Assembly: GCF_009865135.1 (NCBI RefSeq)
Contig: NZ_WWGH01000001.1
Location: 3,844,001-3,908,000, forward strand
Direction: 5' to 3'
From: Streptomyces sp. SID8374
GTDB taxonomy: Bacteria; Actinomycetota; Actinomycetes; Streptomycetales; Streptomycetaceae
Length of the DNA stretch: 64,000 nucleotides
The translations under genes and the position numbers were made by a program. Under the pieces are notes generated by a model. It worked only from the letters and a program-made list of their open reading frames with translations, was not told the origin of the DNA and did no database searches. Positions 32,009 through 40,276 of the stretch are shown here, piece by piece. Position 1 is the stretch's first letter. Each line of letters begins with the position of its first letter.

Positions 32009-32193
32009 GAACGTTCCAGTTCACCAAGTCCAGCCACAGCACCAAGGAACACGACTGCGTCGAGGTCGCCCGCAACATCCCCACCACCGTCGCCGTCCGC
32101 GACTCCAAGCGTCCCGGCGGCCCCCTGCTCACCGTCGCGCCCGCCGCGTGGGATGCCTTCACGGCCGACCTGCGCCGGCCGCAGCACCCGTAG
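32005..32193 (+). CDS. DUF397 small protein
   Basis: A 62-residue DUF397 protein with the family pattern FTKSSHSTKEHDCVEVA, VAVRDSKRPGGP and AWDAFTADLR. It nearly always follows an XRE/DUF5753 gene, as here by ATGA overlap, and is thought to modulate or sequester that regulator; toxin-antitoxin-like behaviour has been proposed for some. A strong terminator follows 17 nt after the stop. Confidence 0.9.
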   Translation: MRTFQFTKSSHSTKEHDCVEVARNIPTTVAVRDSKRPGGPLLTVAPAAWDAFTADLRRPQHP

Positions 32194-32209
32194 GGCCGTA
32201 CGTACGACG

Positions 32210-32250
32210 AAGGGGCCCGGCCCGCACGGTGTGTGCGGGCCGGGCCCCTT
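32210..32250. terminator. Bidirectional terminator, DUF397 / carboxypeptidase
   Basis: An 18-bp perfect stem (32210-32227 with 32233-32250) and a 5-nt loop GGTGT, with AA at one end and TT at the other, lie between two convergent genes. Confidence 0.85.
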
Positions 32251-32268
32251 TCCGTACGCGCGGGCCGG

Positions 32269-33171
32269 TTACTTCTTGAAGCCGTAGTCCATGAGCTTCT
32301 TCGCGTCGGCCGTGCGGGTCGTCTCGTTGGTGGACGTGAGGACCGTGCCGATGACCGTCTTGCCGTTGCGCGTCGCGGCGAAGACCAGGCAGTACTTGGC
32401 GGTCGGGCCCGAGCCCGTCTTCACGCCGATCGCCCCGCTGTAGCTGCTGAGCATCTTGTTGGTGTTGGTCCACGCCATGTTGCGGTAGCCGCCACTCTTC
32501 GTGGTGACCTTCTGCGTGGTCGACTTCGTCTTGACGATCGTGCGGAACGTGGGGTTCTTCATCGCCTGGCTGGCGATGATCGTCAGGTCCCGGGGAGTCG
32601 AGTAGTTGTTCCCGCCCCCGATGCCGTCGAACGAGTCGAACTTGGTGTTCTTCAGCTTCAGCGTCTTCGCCGTGGAGTTCATCTTGCCGATGAACGACTT
32701 GACGCGGGCGTCACGGGTCTTGCCGGAGCCGAACTTGTCCGCCAGGGCGTACGCCGCGTCGCAGCCGGACGGGAGCATCAGGCCGTAGAGCAGCTGGCCG
32801 ACCGTCACCTTGTCGCCGACGATGAGCCGGGCGGACGAGGCGTTCTTCGAGACGATGTAGTCGCTGTACGCCTTCTGGATCGTGACCTTGGTCTTGAGGT
32901 TCACGTTCTTCTGCTGCAACACCACGAGGGCGGTCATGATCTTCGTGGTGGAACCGGTGGAGCGGCGGGTGTCCGCGGTCTTGGTGTAGAGCGCCTTGCC
33001 GGTGCCGTTGTTCATCACGAAGCCGCCCTTGGCGACGATCGTCGGAACCGGCGGCGCCGTGGCGGCCTGGGCCGTCGAAGCGAAGGCACCGCTCGCGAGC
33101 ACCGCACCCGCGGTGAGGGCCACCGTGCTCGTGATGGTGACGCGATTTATGCGCTTGATCCCGAATTTCAA
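32269..33171 (-). CDS. D-alanyl-D-alanine carboxypeptidase (penicillin-binding protein)
   Basis: About 300 residues, secreted. A signal peptide (INRVTITSTVALTAGAVLASGAFASTAQAA) is followed by a serine DD-peptidase domain. The active-site SxxK is STTK in RRSTGSTTKIMTAL; the second motif reads SGC (LPSGCDAAYAL) where most DacA enzymes have SGN; the third is KTG in GVKTGSGPTAKYCLVF. It trims the pentapeptide of peptidoglycan. The start may be TTG 33171, with GGAG 7 nt upstream, or ATG 33207, which adds 12 residues and has no ribosome site. It ends at a terminator shared with DUF397. Confidence 0.85.
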   Translation of the reverse strand: MKFGIKRINRVTITSTVALTAGAVLASGAFASTAQAATAPPVPTIVAKGGFVMNNGTGKALYTKTADTRRSTGSTTKIMTALVVLQQKNVNLKTKVTIQKAYSDYIVSKNASSARLIVGDKVTVGQLLYGLMLPSGCDAAYALADKFGSGKTRDARVKSFIGKMNSTAKTLKLKNTKFDSFDGIGGGNNYSTPRDLTIIASQAMKNPTFRTIVKTKSTTQKVTTKSGGYRNMAWTNTNKMLSSYSGAIGVKTGSGPTAKYCLVFAATRNGKTVIGTVLTSTNETTRTADAKKLMDYGFKK

Positions 33172-33347
33172 CTGAACGCTCCAAATGCCCCTGATATGCG
33201 GCCACATAAGGGTGCCGCTCGGTGGTGAGACTCCTGGGGCGGGTGAATGGATGCGTTCCCGAACGGGTGAATTTGCGCAGACTTGACCTTGAGCCCGGTC
33301 GGCCTGACCGTGAGCCGGCCGGGTCGGAATGCCGGCCTGATGCCCGG

Positions 33348-34088
33348 TCAGCGCCCGCCGGTCTCCGCCGGGGCGCAGCACGTACAACCGGGCCGGCAGC
33401 CGCACGCGTCCGCCGGGGCACCCGCCGGAGCGGTGTCGGCCGCCACGGGGGCCGACGGCGCGCAGCAGCCCTTGCCCTGCCAGGCGTCCCGGCCCTCCTT
33501 GACCGCGATGACGGCGATGACGAGGGCGGCGACCGGGTCCGCCCAGGACCAGCCGAGCGTGGCGTTGAGGAGGAGGCCGACGAGGAGGACGGCGGAGAGG
33601 TACGTGCAGAGCAGGGTCTGCTTCGAGTCCGCGACGGCGGAGGCGGAGCCGAGTTCGCGGCCGGCCCGGCGCTGCGCGGCCGACAGGAACGGCATGACCG
33701 CCAGGGAGAGCGCCGCGATCACGATGCCGGTGAGGGATCGGTCGGCCTCGCCGTCGCCCACGAGTGCCCGGACGGCGTCGACGGAGACGTACGCGGCTAG
33801 CGCGAAGAAGGAGAGGGCGATGATCCGCAGGGCGGTCTTCTCCCGGGCCTCGCGCACCGCGTGGTCGCGGGCGGAGAACTGCCAGGCGACGGCGGTGGCC
33901 GAGGAGACCTCGATGACGGAGTCCAGGCCGAAGCCGACCAGTGCGCTGGAGGAGGCGATCGTTCCGGCGGTGAGGGCGACGACCGCCTCGATGAGGTTGT
34001 ACGCGATGGTCGCCACGACCAGCAGCCGTATCCGGCGGGCCAGCGTGTCACGGCGGGCCGGGGAGGGCCCCAGGGAGAGCGCGGTCAT
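33348..34088 (-). CDS. Cation diffusion facilitator-like exporter
   Basis: A 246-residue protein with about six membrane helices, related to CDF exporters. The intramembrane metal site looks altered: helix 2 has GFGLDSVIEVSS and helix 5 has SAVADSKQTLLCTYLSA, giving Asp/Glu/Cys rather than the usual HxxxD and DxxxD sets. The tail is Cys-rich (CGCRPGCTCCAPAETG plus an earlier GCCAPS) and could bind soft metal ions. The ATG 34088 lies 3 nt after the stop of the CmtR-like regulator, so this is a two-gene metal-response operon. The likely substrate is Cd, Pb or Zn, inferred from the regulator. Confidence 0.82.
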   Translation of the reverse strand: MTALSLGPSPARRDTLARRIRLLVVATIAYNLIEAVVALTAGTIASSSALVGFGLDSVIEVSSATAVAWQFSARDHAVREAREKTALRIIALSFFALAAYVSVDAVRALVGDGEADRSLTGIVIAALSLAVMPFLSAAQRRAGRELGSASAVADSKQTLLCTYLSAVLLVGLLLNATLGWSWADPVAALVIAVIAVKEGRDAWQGKGCCAPSAPVAADTAPAGAPADACGCRPGCTCCAPAETGGR

Positions 34089-34091
34089 CGC

Positions 34092-34427
34092 TCAGCAGCA
34101 CCCTTCCGTGTCGGCGTCCGCGCAGGTGCGGTCGGTCTCCACGGCCACCACGGCCGTGCGCAGGCTGTCCAGGGCGGTGCCCAGGCGTTCGTCGGCCAGC
34201 TCGTAGCGCGTTCGCCGGCCGTCCGGCACGGTGACGACCAGGCCGCAGTCGCGCAGGCAGGCGAGGTGGTTGGAGAGCCGGGGGCGCGAGATGCCCAGGG
34301 CGTCGGCGAGGTCGGAAGGGTAGGCCGGGGCCTCGCGGAGTGCGAGCAGCAGGCGGCAGCGGATCGGGTCGGCGAGCGCGCGGCCGAACCGTGCGAGCAC
34401 CTCGATGTCGGAAGCGACAGTCAGCAT
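34092..34427 (-). CDS. CmtR-like ArsR family Cd/Pb sensor
   Basis: A 111-residue ArsR/SmtB repressor with winged helix ADPIRCRLLLALREAP and LGISRPRLSNHLACLRDCGLV. With the start at MLTVASD (ATG 34427) the cysteines fall at 57, 61 and 102, exactly the Cd/Pb ligands known for Mycobacterium CmtR, which also begins MLT. This both supports the start and predicts derepression by Cd(II)/Pb(II). Two more Cys end the protein (110, 111). No ribosome site is visible, so a leaderless message is possible. The alternative ATG 34448 adds seven residues. Confidence 0.85.
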   Translation of the reverse strand: MLTVASDIEVLARFGRALADPIRCRLLLALREAPAYPSDLADALGISRPRLSNHLACLRDCGLVVTVPDGRRTRYELADERLGTALDSLRTAVVAVETDRTCADADTEGCC

Positions 34428-34496
34428 GAGGACGACGGTACAGCTCATCGTGAATTCAGGGAAGCGTGAATCGTCGGATGTCGTGCGGCCTTCCCT

Positions 34497-34510
34497 GGAT
34501 TCCAGAATCC
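34497..34510. promoter_or_regulatory. Dyad in cmtR-like/gntR divergent region
   Basis: GGATTC-CA-GAATCC (14 bp) lies between the divergent ArsR and GntR genes. It could be the operator of either. TATGCT at 34544-34549, 6 nt before the GntR ATG, would fit a -10 box of a leaderless gntR message, but no good -35 is seen. Confidence 0.4.
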
Positions 34511-34555
34511 GGACGCCCCTCCTCGATGCGTGCATGTTGTATCTATGCTGTGCGC

Positions 34556-35239
34556 ATGCCTGCCGCAGCCCCCGCCCCCGTACAGCCGACGACCACTTCC
34601 CCCAAGCAGCCGCCCGCCGCCGAGCGCGTCTACGCGCACATCAAGGAGGCGGTTCTCGACCGTCGCTACGAGGGCGGCACGCTGCTCACCGAAGGTGGGC
34701 TCGCGGATGCGGTAGGGGTGTCGCGTACGCCGGTGAGGGAGGCGTTGCTGCGGCTGGAGGTCGAAGGGCTGATCAAGCTCTACCCGAAGAAGGGCGCCCT
34801 CGTGCTGGCCGTCTCCGCGCAGGAGATCAAGGACGTGGTGGAGACCCGGCTGCTGGTGGAGGAGTTCGCGGCGCGTAAAGCCGTTCCCGCGTCACCCCGG
34901 TTGATCGCGCGGCTCGAACAGCTCCTGGAGGAGCAGCGGCAGCTCGCGGAGGTCGGGGATCTGGCGGAGGTGGCCGTCAAGGACCGCTGTTTCCATGCCG
35001 AGATCGTCAAGAACGCGGGCAACGACATCCTCTCGCGCCTCTACGACCAGCTGCGCGACCGCCAGTTGCGGATGGGCGTCGCGGTGATGGAGGCGCATCC
35101 GGGCAGGATCGAGGCCAACATCACCGAGCACAGCGAGCTGCTGGAGGCGATCCGGGGCGGGAACGCCGAGGAGGCCGCGCAGGTCGTGCGGCGCCATGTC
35201 AGCCGCGTGCGGGTGCTGGTCCGGGGTGAGGACCGGTGA
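34556..35239 (+). CDS. GntR/FadR-type regulator with FCD domain
   Basis: A 227-residue protein. After a Pro/Ala/Thr tail, the GntR winged helix spans about residues 20-85 (AERVYAHIKEAVLDRRYEGGTLLTEGGLADAVGVSRTPVREALLRLE). The helical FCD domain follows, with potential metal/ligand His residues in DRCFHAEIVKNAGN, TEHSELLEAI and RRHVSRV. The ATG at 34556 has no ribosome site. It is followed by an MFS gene overlapping by GTGA, so it most likely controls that transporter. The ligand is unknown; FCD proteins usually sense small carboxylates. Confidence 0.87.
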   Translation: MPAAAPAPVQPTTTSPKQPPAAERVYAHIKEAVLDRRYEGGTLLTEGGLADAVGVSRTPVREALLRLEVEGLIKLYPKKGALVLAVSAQEIKDVVETRLLVEEFAARKAVPASPRLIARLEQLLEEQRQLAEVGDLAEVAVKDRCFHAEIVKNAGNDILSRLYDQLRDRQLRMGVAVMEAHPGRIEANITEHSELLEAIRGGNAEEAAQVVRRHVSRVRVLVRGEDR

Positions 35240-36546
35240 GTTCGGCCGCCGCCCCCCCGCTCCCGCTGCCCGGCGATCCACCCGGGGGCCGACGTGCCGC
35301 CTGGGTCTGGGGGATCGGCGTCGCGGTCTACTTCGTCGCGATCATCTTCCGTACGAGCCTGGGTGTGGCCGGTCTCGACGCCGCCGACCGGTTCGACGTC
35401 AACGCCTCGGCCCTCTCCACCTTCTCCATCCTCCAGCTCCTCGTCTACGCGGGCATGCAGATACCCGTGGGGCTGATGGTCGACCGGCTCGGCACCAAGC
35501 GGGTCCTCACCATCGGGGCCGTCCTCTTCACGGTCGGTCAGCTCGGGTTCGCGCTCTCCCCCTCGTACGGCATGGCGCTGGCCGCACGCGCCCTGCTCGG
35601 CTGCGGTGACGCGATGACGTTCATCAGCGTGCTGCGGCTCGGCAGCCGCTGGTTCCCCGCCCGGCGAGGGCCGCTGATCGGCCAGGTCGCCGCGCTGTTC
35701 GGGATGGCGGGCAACCTCGTCTCGACCCTCTTCATCGCGCGGGCCCTGCACAGCTTCGGCTGGACGACGACCTTCGTCGGCAGCTCGCTGGCGGGGGTCG
35801 TCGTGCTCGTCCCGCTCCTGCTGTTCCTCAAGGACCACCCCGACGGCCACGAGCCGCCGCCCGCCGAGCACGCGGGTGCCGCCTACGTACGCAAGCAGAT
35901 CGCCGCCGCCTGGCGGGAGCCGGGGACGCGGCTCGGGATGTGGGTGCACTTCACCACCCAGTTCCCGGCGATGGTGTTCCTGCTGCTCTGGGGGATGCCG
36001 TTCCTCGTCGAGGCGCAGGGGCTCAGCCGGGGGACGGCGGGCACGCTGCTGACCCTGGTGGTGCTCTCCAACATGGTGGTGGGGCTCGTCTACGGGCAGA
36101 TCATCGCCCGGCACCACGGGGCGCGGGCCCCCATCGCGCTGGGTACGGTCGCGACGACCGCCCTCCTCTGGGCGTGCGCGATCTTGTATCCGGCCGCTCA
36201 CACGCCGGTGTGGCTGCTGACCGTCCTGTGCGTGGTGCTGGGCGCCTGCGGCCCCGCCTCGATGGTCGGCTTCGACTTCGCCCGGCCCGCCAATCCGCCG
36301 GAGCGTCAGGGCACCGCGTCGGGGATCGTCAACATGGGGGGGTTCATCGCCTCCATGACGACGCTGTTCGCCGTCGGGGTGCTGCTGGACGCCACAGGCG
36401 GCAACTACCGCGCCGCCTTCGCCTCGGTCTTCGTCCTGGAGGCGCTCGGCGTCGCCCAGATCCTGCGGCTGCGCCGTCGTGCGGCGCTCAGGGAACGCGA
36501 CCACCATGTGGTGAGCCGGGTGGAGGCCGTGCACGTACCGGCGTAG
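35236..36546 (+). CDS. Major facilitator superfamily transporter
   Basis: A 436-residue, 12-helix MFS protein. The first helix (VWGIGVAVYFVAIIFRTSLGVAGLDAA) and the loop 2-3 motif A-like VGLMVDRLGTKRVL are clear. A central cytoplasmic loop separates the two six-helix halves, and a second motif-A-like loop GLVYGQIIARHHG is weaker. It resembles the NNP/sugar-phosphate/carboxylate type uptake carriers seen beside FCD regulators. The GTG start overlaps the gntR stop. The substrate cannot be assigned. A strong hairpin follows. Confidence 0.88.
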   Translation: MSSAAAPPLPLPGDPPGGRRAAWVWGIGVAVYFVAIIFRTSLGVAGLDAADRFDVNASALSTFSILQLLVYAGMQIPVGLMVDRLGTKRVLTIGAVLFTVGQLGFALSPSYGMALAARALLGCGDAMTFISVLRLGSRWFPARRGPLIGQVAALFGMAGNLVSTLFIARALHSFGWTTTFVGSSLAGVVVLVPLLLFLKDHPDGHEPPPAEHAGAAYVRKQIAAAWREPGTRLGMWVHFTTQFPAMVFLLLWGMPFLVEAQGLSRGTAGTLLTLVVLSNMVVGLVYGQIIARHHGARAPIALGTVATTALLWACAILYPAAHTPVWLLTVLCVVLGACGPASMVGFDFARPANPPERQGTASGIVNMGGFIASMTTLFAVGVLLDATGGNYRAAFASVFVLEALGVAQILRLRRRAALRERDHHVVSRVEAVHVPA

Positions 36547-36565
36547 GCCTCTGCGGTACGTCGTG

Positions 36566-36615
36566 CCCGGCGGCGCGCCCGCCCACCCGTCAACTCCGGG
36601 GCGGGCGCCGCCGGG
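36566..36615. terminator. Terminator, MFS / maleylpyruvate isomerase-like
   Basis: Left arm 36566-36584 and right arm 36599-36615 form a 17-bp stem with a 2-nt bulge and a 14-nt loop between convergent genes. The right arm ends just before the stop codon of the isomerase-like gene. Confidence 0.75.
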
Positions 36616-36617
36616 AG

Positions 36618-37442
36618 CTACGGGGTGACGGCGAAGTGGTCCAGGATCGCCGTGGCCAGCTCCTGGTCGCCCTCGGCCTTGATCCGGTCGGCCACCGCCG
36701 CCGGACGGACCCGGCCGCAGGCGAGGCGTACGTACGTCTCCCAGTCCATCGAGAGCGTCACGGCCGGGCCCAGCGAGGGCGAACCGTCTATCGAACCGCG
36801 GCCCTCCGCGTCGACCCGTACCGTCCGCAGGAACTCCACCGGACCGTGCACGTCCAGCACCACCGCCGAGTTGGCCGGCGCGCCCGCGTCCTTGGCGACC
36901 ACCTTCGGCAGCGCGGCGAGCAGCACGTCCCGGGTGATGTGCGCGCCGGGGGAGTCCAGGTTGCCCGGCTGACCGAGCGTCGTCCGCAGGTCCTGCTCAT
37001 GCACCCAGACGTCGAAGGCCCGCATGTTGAGCGCCACTTCGAGGGTCTGCTCGGCGCCCAGCGGCGCGCGGACCGTGGCGTCGGGGGAGCGGGACTCGTT
37101 GCGCAGCTGGCGGGCGCGGCGGATGAGGACGTACTCCAGCTCGGACGTCATCTCGGGCGCGGTGTGGTGGCGCCGGACGTCGACCTGCATCTCCATGTAC
37201 CGGGCGAAGTCGCTCTGTACGTGGTACAGGTCGCGCGGCAGCGTGTGGATGGGCCGCGGGTCGCCGAGCATCTCGCACTCCATGCCGATGACGTGCGACA
37301 CGATGTCCCGCACCGACCATCCGGGGCACGGTGTGCGGCGGTTCCACTCCCCCTCCGCGAGTGGCTTGACCAGGTCGGCTATCGCTTCGATGGAGTGAGT
37401 CGCGGAGTCGGCGTAGGTCTGGAGGCTGGGATGGACGGTCAC
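36618..37442 (-). CDS. Mycothiol-dependent maleylpyruvate isomerase family protein
   Basis: A 274-residue DinB-fold MDMPI_N protein (VKPLAEGEWNRRTPCPGWSVRDIVSHVIGME is the signature start) with an SCP2-like C-terminal part. Probable metal-binding His residues are in VSHVIGMECE and DVWVHEQDLR. In the family the N-domain is a mycothiol-dependent transferase or isomerase; the reaction here is unknown. The GTG start at 37442 has GAGGGG 4 nt upstream. A 213-bp gap separates it from the divergent nitrilase. Confidence 0.85.
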   Translation of the reverse strand: MTVHPSLQTYADSATHSIEAIADLVKPLAEGEWNRRTPCPGWSVRDIVSHVIGMECEMLGDPRPIHTLPRDLYHVQSDFARYMEMQVDVRRHHTAPEMTSELEYVLIRRARQLRNESRSPDATVRAPLGAEQTLEVALNMRAFDVWVHEQDLRTTLGQPGNLDSPGAHITRDVLLAALPKVVAKDAGAPANSAVVLDVHGPVEFLRTVRVDAEGRGSIDGSPSLGPAVTLSMDWETYVRLACGRVRPAAVADRIKAEGDQELATAILDHFAVTP

Positions 37443-37655
37443 GGGACCCCTCGGCGGTTCTTCGGTGCATGGGCTGGAGAGCAGGGAGTGCCGGCGGGCG
37501 GGCCGGCACGGACGACGCTGTCTGCGGGCTGCTGTCTGCTTGCTGCGTGGGAGGTTCAGTCGCCTAAGTTACGCTGCGAGCAGGCACCCCGGCAGTGCTT
37601 TCGTGTGACGATCGTAGGCCCGTGTTGACGGCTCGAATGCCAGGACGGTGGTAGT

Positions 37656-38450
37656 GTGCGCGCCTCCCTCATCCAGATCGCAGTAGACCCGGACGAATCC
37701 GTCGAGGCCCGCCGCGAGCGGGCCGCCTCCCTGGTGGTCGCCCAGCGCGGCGCGGACCTGGTGGTCCTTCCCGAGCTCTGGCCGGTCGGGGCGTTCGCCT
37801 ACACCGTCTTCGAGCAGGAGGCCGAGCCGCTCCAGGGCCCCACGCACGAGGTGATGGCGAAGGCGGCCGCCGAGGCCGGGGTCTGGCTGCACGCGGGCTC
37901 GTTCGTGGAGCGCGCACCGGACGGCACCCTCTACAACACCGCGCTGGTCTTCTCCCCGGACGGCGAGCCCTCGGCGGCCTACCGCAAGATCCACCGCTTC
38001 GGCTTCGACAAGGGCGAGGCGGTGATGATGGGCGCGGGCGACGAACTGGTGACCGTCGCCCTGCCGCAGACCACGCTCGGCCTGGCCACCTGCTACGACC
38101 TCCGCTTCCCCGAGCAGTTCCGCGCCCTGGTCGACGCGGGCGCCGAGACGCTCGTCGTGTCGGCGGGGTGGCCCGAGCGCCGCCGCGCCCACTGGACGCT
38201 CCTCGCACAGGCCCGTGCCGTCGAGAACCAGGCGTACGTCCTCGCCCTCGGCACGGCGGGGACCCACGCCGATGTCCCGCAGGCCGGGCACAGCATCGTC
38301 GTCGACCCCTGGGGCGAGGTGCTCGCCGAGGCCGGGGCGGGCGAGGAGGTCCTGACCGTGGAGTTCGACCCGGCAAAGGTGGCCGCGACCCGGGAGCAGT
38401 TCCCGGCCCTGAAGGACCGCCGCCTGGGGCTCGCGCCGCCGAGCATCTGA
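37656..38450 (+). CDS. Nitrilase-superfamily amidohydrolase
   Basis: A 264-residue carbon-nitrogen hydrolase. The catalytic triad is visible: Glu in VVLPELWPVG, Lys in AYRKIHRFGF and Cys in LATCYDLRFPE. Family branch (Nit, omega-amidase, N-carbamoyl hydrolase) is not decided by sequence; the full-length single domain resembles the deaminated-glutathione or 2-oxoglutaramate amidases. The GTG start at 37656 has CAGGACGG as a weak ribosome site. TTGACG at 37625-37630 is a possible -35 box. Two parS sites follow its stop. Confidence 0.87.
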   Translation: MRASLIQIAVDPDESVEARRERAASLVVAQRGADLVVLPELWPVGAFAYTVFEQEAEPLQGPTHEVMAKAAAEAGVWLHAGSFVERAPDGTLYNTALVFSPDGEPSAAYRKIHRFGFDKGEAVMMGAGDELVTVALPQTTLGLATCYDLRFPEQFRALVDAGAETLVVSAGWPERRRAHWTLLAQARAVENQAYVLALGTAGTHADVPQAGHSIVVDPWGEVLAEAGAGEEVLTVEFDPAKVAATREQFPALKDRRLGLAPPSI

Positions 38451-38462
38451 GCGCCTTTCGTT

Positions 38463-38476
38463 GTTTCACGTGAAAC
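38463..38476. other. parS centromere site 2
   Basis: Perfect GTTTCACGTGAAAC, 13 nt after the nitrilase stop. It forms a pair with the next site, centre-to-centre distance 19 bp. Confidence 0.9.
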
Positions 38477-38481
38477 GCCCT

Positions 38482-38495
38482 GTTTCACGTGAAAC
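38482..38495. other. parS centromere site 3
   Basis: Perfect GTTTCACGTGAAAC, 5 bp after site 2, in the 72-bp gap between the convergent nitrilase and LURP-one genes. The tandem pair could also fold as nested hairpins and may share terminator function, as no other hairpin is present. Confidence 0.9.
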
Positions 38496-38522
38496 AACGA
38501 ACTTCCGTGCCCGGCAAGGCGA

Positions 38523-39014
38523 TCAGTCTTCGTTCTCCTTGTCCGCCAGCACGATCACGCACATCGCCACGGCGACGAGCAGCGCGGTGTCCGCGTCTTC
38601 CCGGACCACGTCGATGCCGTACGTGTCCCGGATCGTCAGCCAGCGCCGCGAGATCTGGGCCAGCAGCTCACCCTCGTACTCGATGGCGAACTCGCGGTCC
38701 AGGATCTTGCCGCTGACGTCGATCTCCGTACCGTCCAGCAGGGTCACCCGGTAGTGGTTGCGGAGCAGCGAGAGCCGCTTGCGCTTGACCTTGGCCAGCT
38801 CCTCGCCGCCGCGCTCGATGAGCATCGTGTCGCGCAGGCTGATCAGCTTCTGCCGCAGCTCCACCAGCACGCGGCCGTCGGCGTCCTTCAGCTCGAAGGT
38901 GTCGCGCAGCCGCATGGCCTTGCCGTCGACCAGGAAGACCTTGCGGCCCTCGGTGTCCTCGATCCAGTAGTCGTCACCGATGGCGAACAGGCGCTCACGT
39001 ACGAGAAGTCTCAT
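38523..39014 (-). CDS. LURP-one/phospholipid scramblase-like protein
   Basis: A 163-residue protein of the LURP-one-related (Tubby-like) fold: MRLLVRERLFAIGDDYWIED, VDGKAMRLRDTFELKD, LRQKLISLRDTMLIERGG and GKILDREFAIEYEGELLAQISRRW are typical. The C-terminal hydrophobic segment ADTALLVAVAMCVIVLADK may touch the membrane. Homologues in Streptomyces are widespread and have no established role. A perfect hairpin lies between it and the upstream SGNH gene. Confidence 0.85.
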   Translation of the reverse strand: MRLLVRERLFAIGDDYWIEDTEGRKVFLVDGKAMRLRDTFELKDADGRVLVELRQKLISLRDTMLIERGGEELAKVKRKRLSLLRNHYRVTLLDGTEIDVSGKILDREFAIEYEGELLAQISRRWLTIRDTYGIDVVREDADTALLVAVAMCVIVLADKENED

Positions 39015-39083
39015 GTCCTCCAGGTTCCCCCGGGCGCCGGTGCAATGCGGGGAGGCGGGCGGGTCGTTCGCCGGGTCGGGGTC

Positions 39084-39117
39084 GCCCGTCCACCCGCAGC
39101 GCTGCGGGTGGACGGGC
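39084..39117. terminator. Terminator after SGNH hydrolase
   Basis: A perfect 34-bp palindrome (arms 39084-39100 and 39101-39117) lies 27 nt after the SGNH stop on the minus strand and before the LURP-one gene. Confidence 0.75.
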
Positions 39118-39143
39118 CGGGGCGTGCCGGTCGCCGCGTGCGA

Positions 39144-40112
39144 TCAGGCGGTGCGGAACACCGGGCACCAGGCCAGGGCCCGGTTCACGGCCGCCGCCAT
39201 GGCCTGCTCGCCCTGTGCGTTGGGGTGGGCGGGCGCGGCCGGGGTCGCGGGGGCGAGCGTCTCGATCCACCGCTCCCCGGCCGGACGGCACATGTCGTGG
39301 CCGACGGTCGGCCTGTACGTGTCGACGTACGTGGCCCCGCCGAGCCTCGCCCGGTGGGCGAGCATGGAGTTGAGGGACTTCGTCTTGTCCCGCAGGTAGG
39401 GGAAGTCGCCCATGGCGAAGGGGACGGCCGGGCTCGTGCAGCCGACCCCGTCGTCGGGGAAGAGCGAGGGGTAGCCGACCAGCAGGACCTTGGCGCGGGG
39501 AGAGCGGCGGTGGATCTCGGCAAGTACCCGGGAAACCTTCGGACCGGTCGCCGCGATGCTCTGCTCGACCTGGTCGGTGCCGCCCTCGGTGAGCTGGTCG
39601 CGGCAGGGGGCGGCCGCTGGAGCGTCGGCGCCCAGGGCCGCACAGCGCCCGAGCACGGAGGAGAAACCGATGTCGTTGCCGCCCACGGTCACGGTCACGA
39701 GGGCGGTGGCGCGGGAGAGGGCGTCGTACTGCGCGGGCGTTGTTCCCTTGGCCAGGGACAGGTCGGCCGTGGTCGCCCCGGAACACGTGACATCGGTCAG
39801 CCGGGCGCCCTTCTTCGCCGCCACGAGATGCGGGTAGTTGCTGTTCGACCGGGCGCACGCGGCGTCGATCTGCTCGGGAACCCCGGGCGCGGAGGCGTAG
39901 GAGTCGCCCAGCGCGACGTAAGGGAACGGGACGGTGCGGTGCCCGGCCGGCGCGGCTGTGGGTGGAGCCGGCGCTGCCGCTGCCATGGGTGCGGTGGCCA
40001 TACCGAGCGCCAGCGCGCCGGAGGCGATCACGGCGCCCAACGCGGCGGTCCGCCGGTGCGGGAGCCGGGGAAGACGTGCAAGGTGCGCGGGAGAGGTGGA
40101 GCGTGATCTCAC
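39144..40112 (-). CDS. Secreted SGNH/GDSL hydrolase
   Basis: A 322-residue secreted esterase/lipase. Twin-arginine-like HRRTAALGAVIASGALALGMATAPMAAAA forms the signal peptide. Catalytic blocks are ALGDSYASAPGVP (Ser), TVGGNDIGFSSV (Gly/Asn oxyanion hole) and HPNAQGEQAM (Asp-x-x-His position, here HPNxxG). Cys residues are spaced as in Streptomyces lipases of this family. The start GTG 40112 has GAGG 6 nt upstream; the longer frame to 40184 lacks a ribosome site. It is divergent from the thioredoxin-NHL gene across 164 bp. Confidence 0.87.
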   Translation of the reverse strand: MRSRSTSPAHLARLPRLPHRRTAALGAVIASGALALGMATAPMAAAAPAPPTAAPAGHRTVPFPYVALGDSYASAPGVPEQIDAACARSNSNYPHLVAAKKGARLTDVTCSGATTADLSLAKGTTPAQYDALSRATALVTVTVGGNDIGFSSVLGRCAALGADAPAAAPCRDQLTEGGTDQVEQSIAATGPKVSRVLAEIHRRSPRAKVLLVGYPSLFPDDGVGCTSPAVPFAMGDFPYLRDKTKSLNSMLAHRARLGGATYVDTYRPTVGHDMCRPAGERWIETLAPATPAAPAHPNAQGEQAMAAAVNRALAWCPVFRTA

Positions 40113-40276
40113 GTGGGGCCTCGTTCCGGGAGAAGATGGGGTCCACCCTTCGACTACGCCGCCCCCGGCCCCGGGGTTCACCACACCGAGGACGACGGTC
40201 CACGGAGCTCACCGCCGTCGACCCGGAACGGCCCCCGGCGGAATGCGTCCGGCCGGGGGCGGTGTTGACTTGTGGC

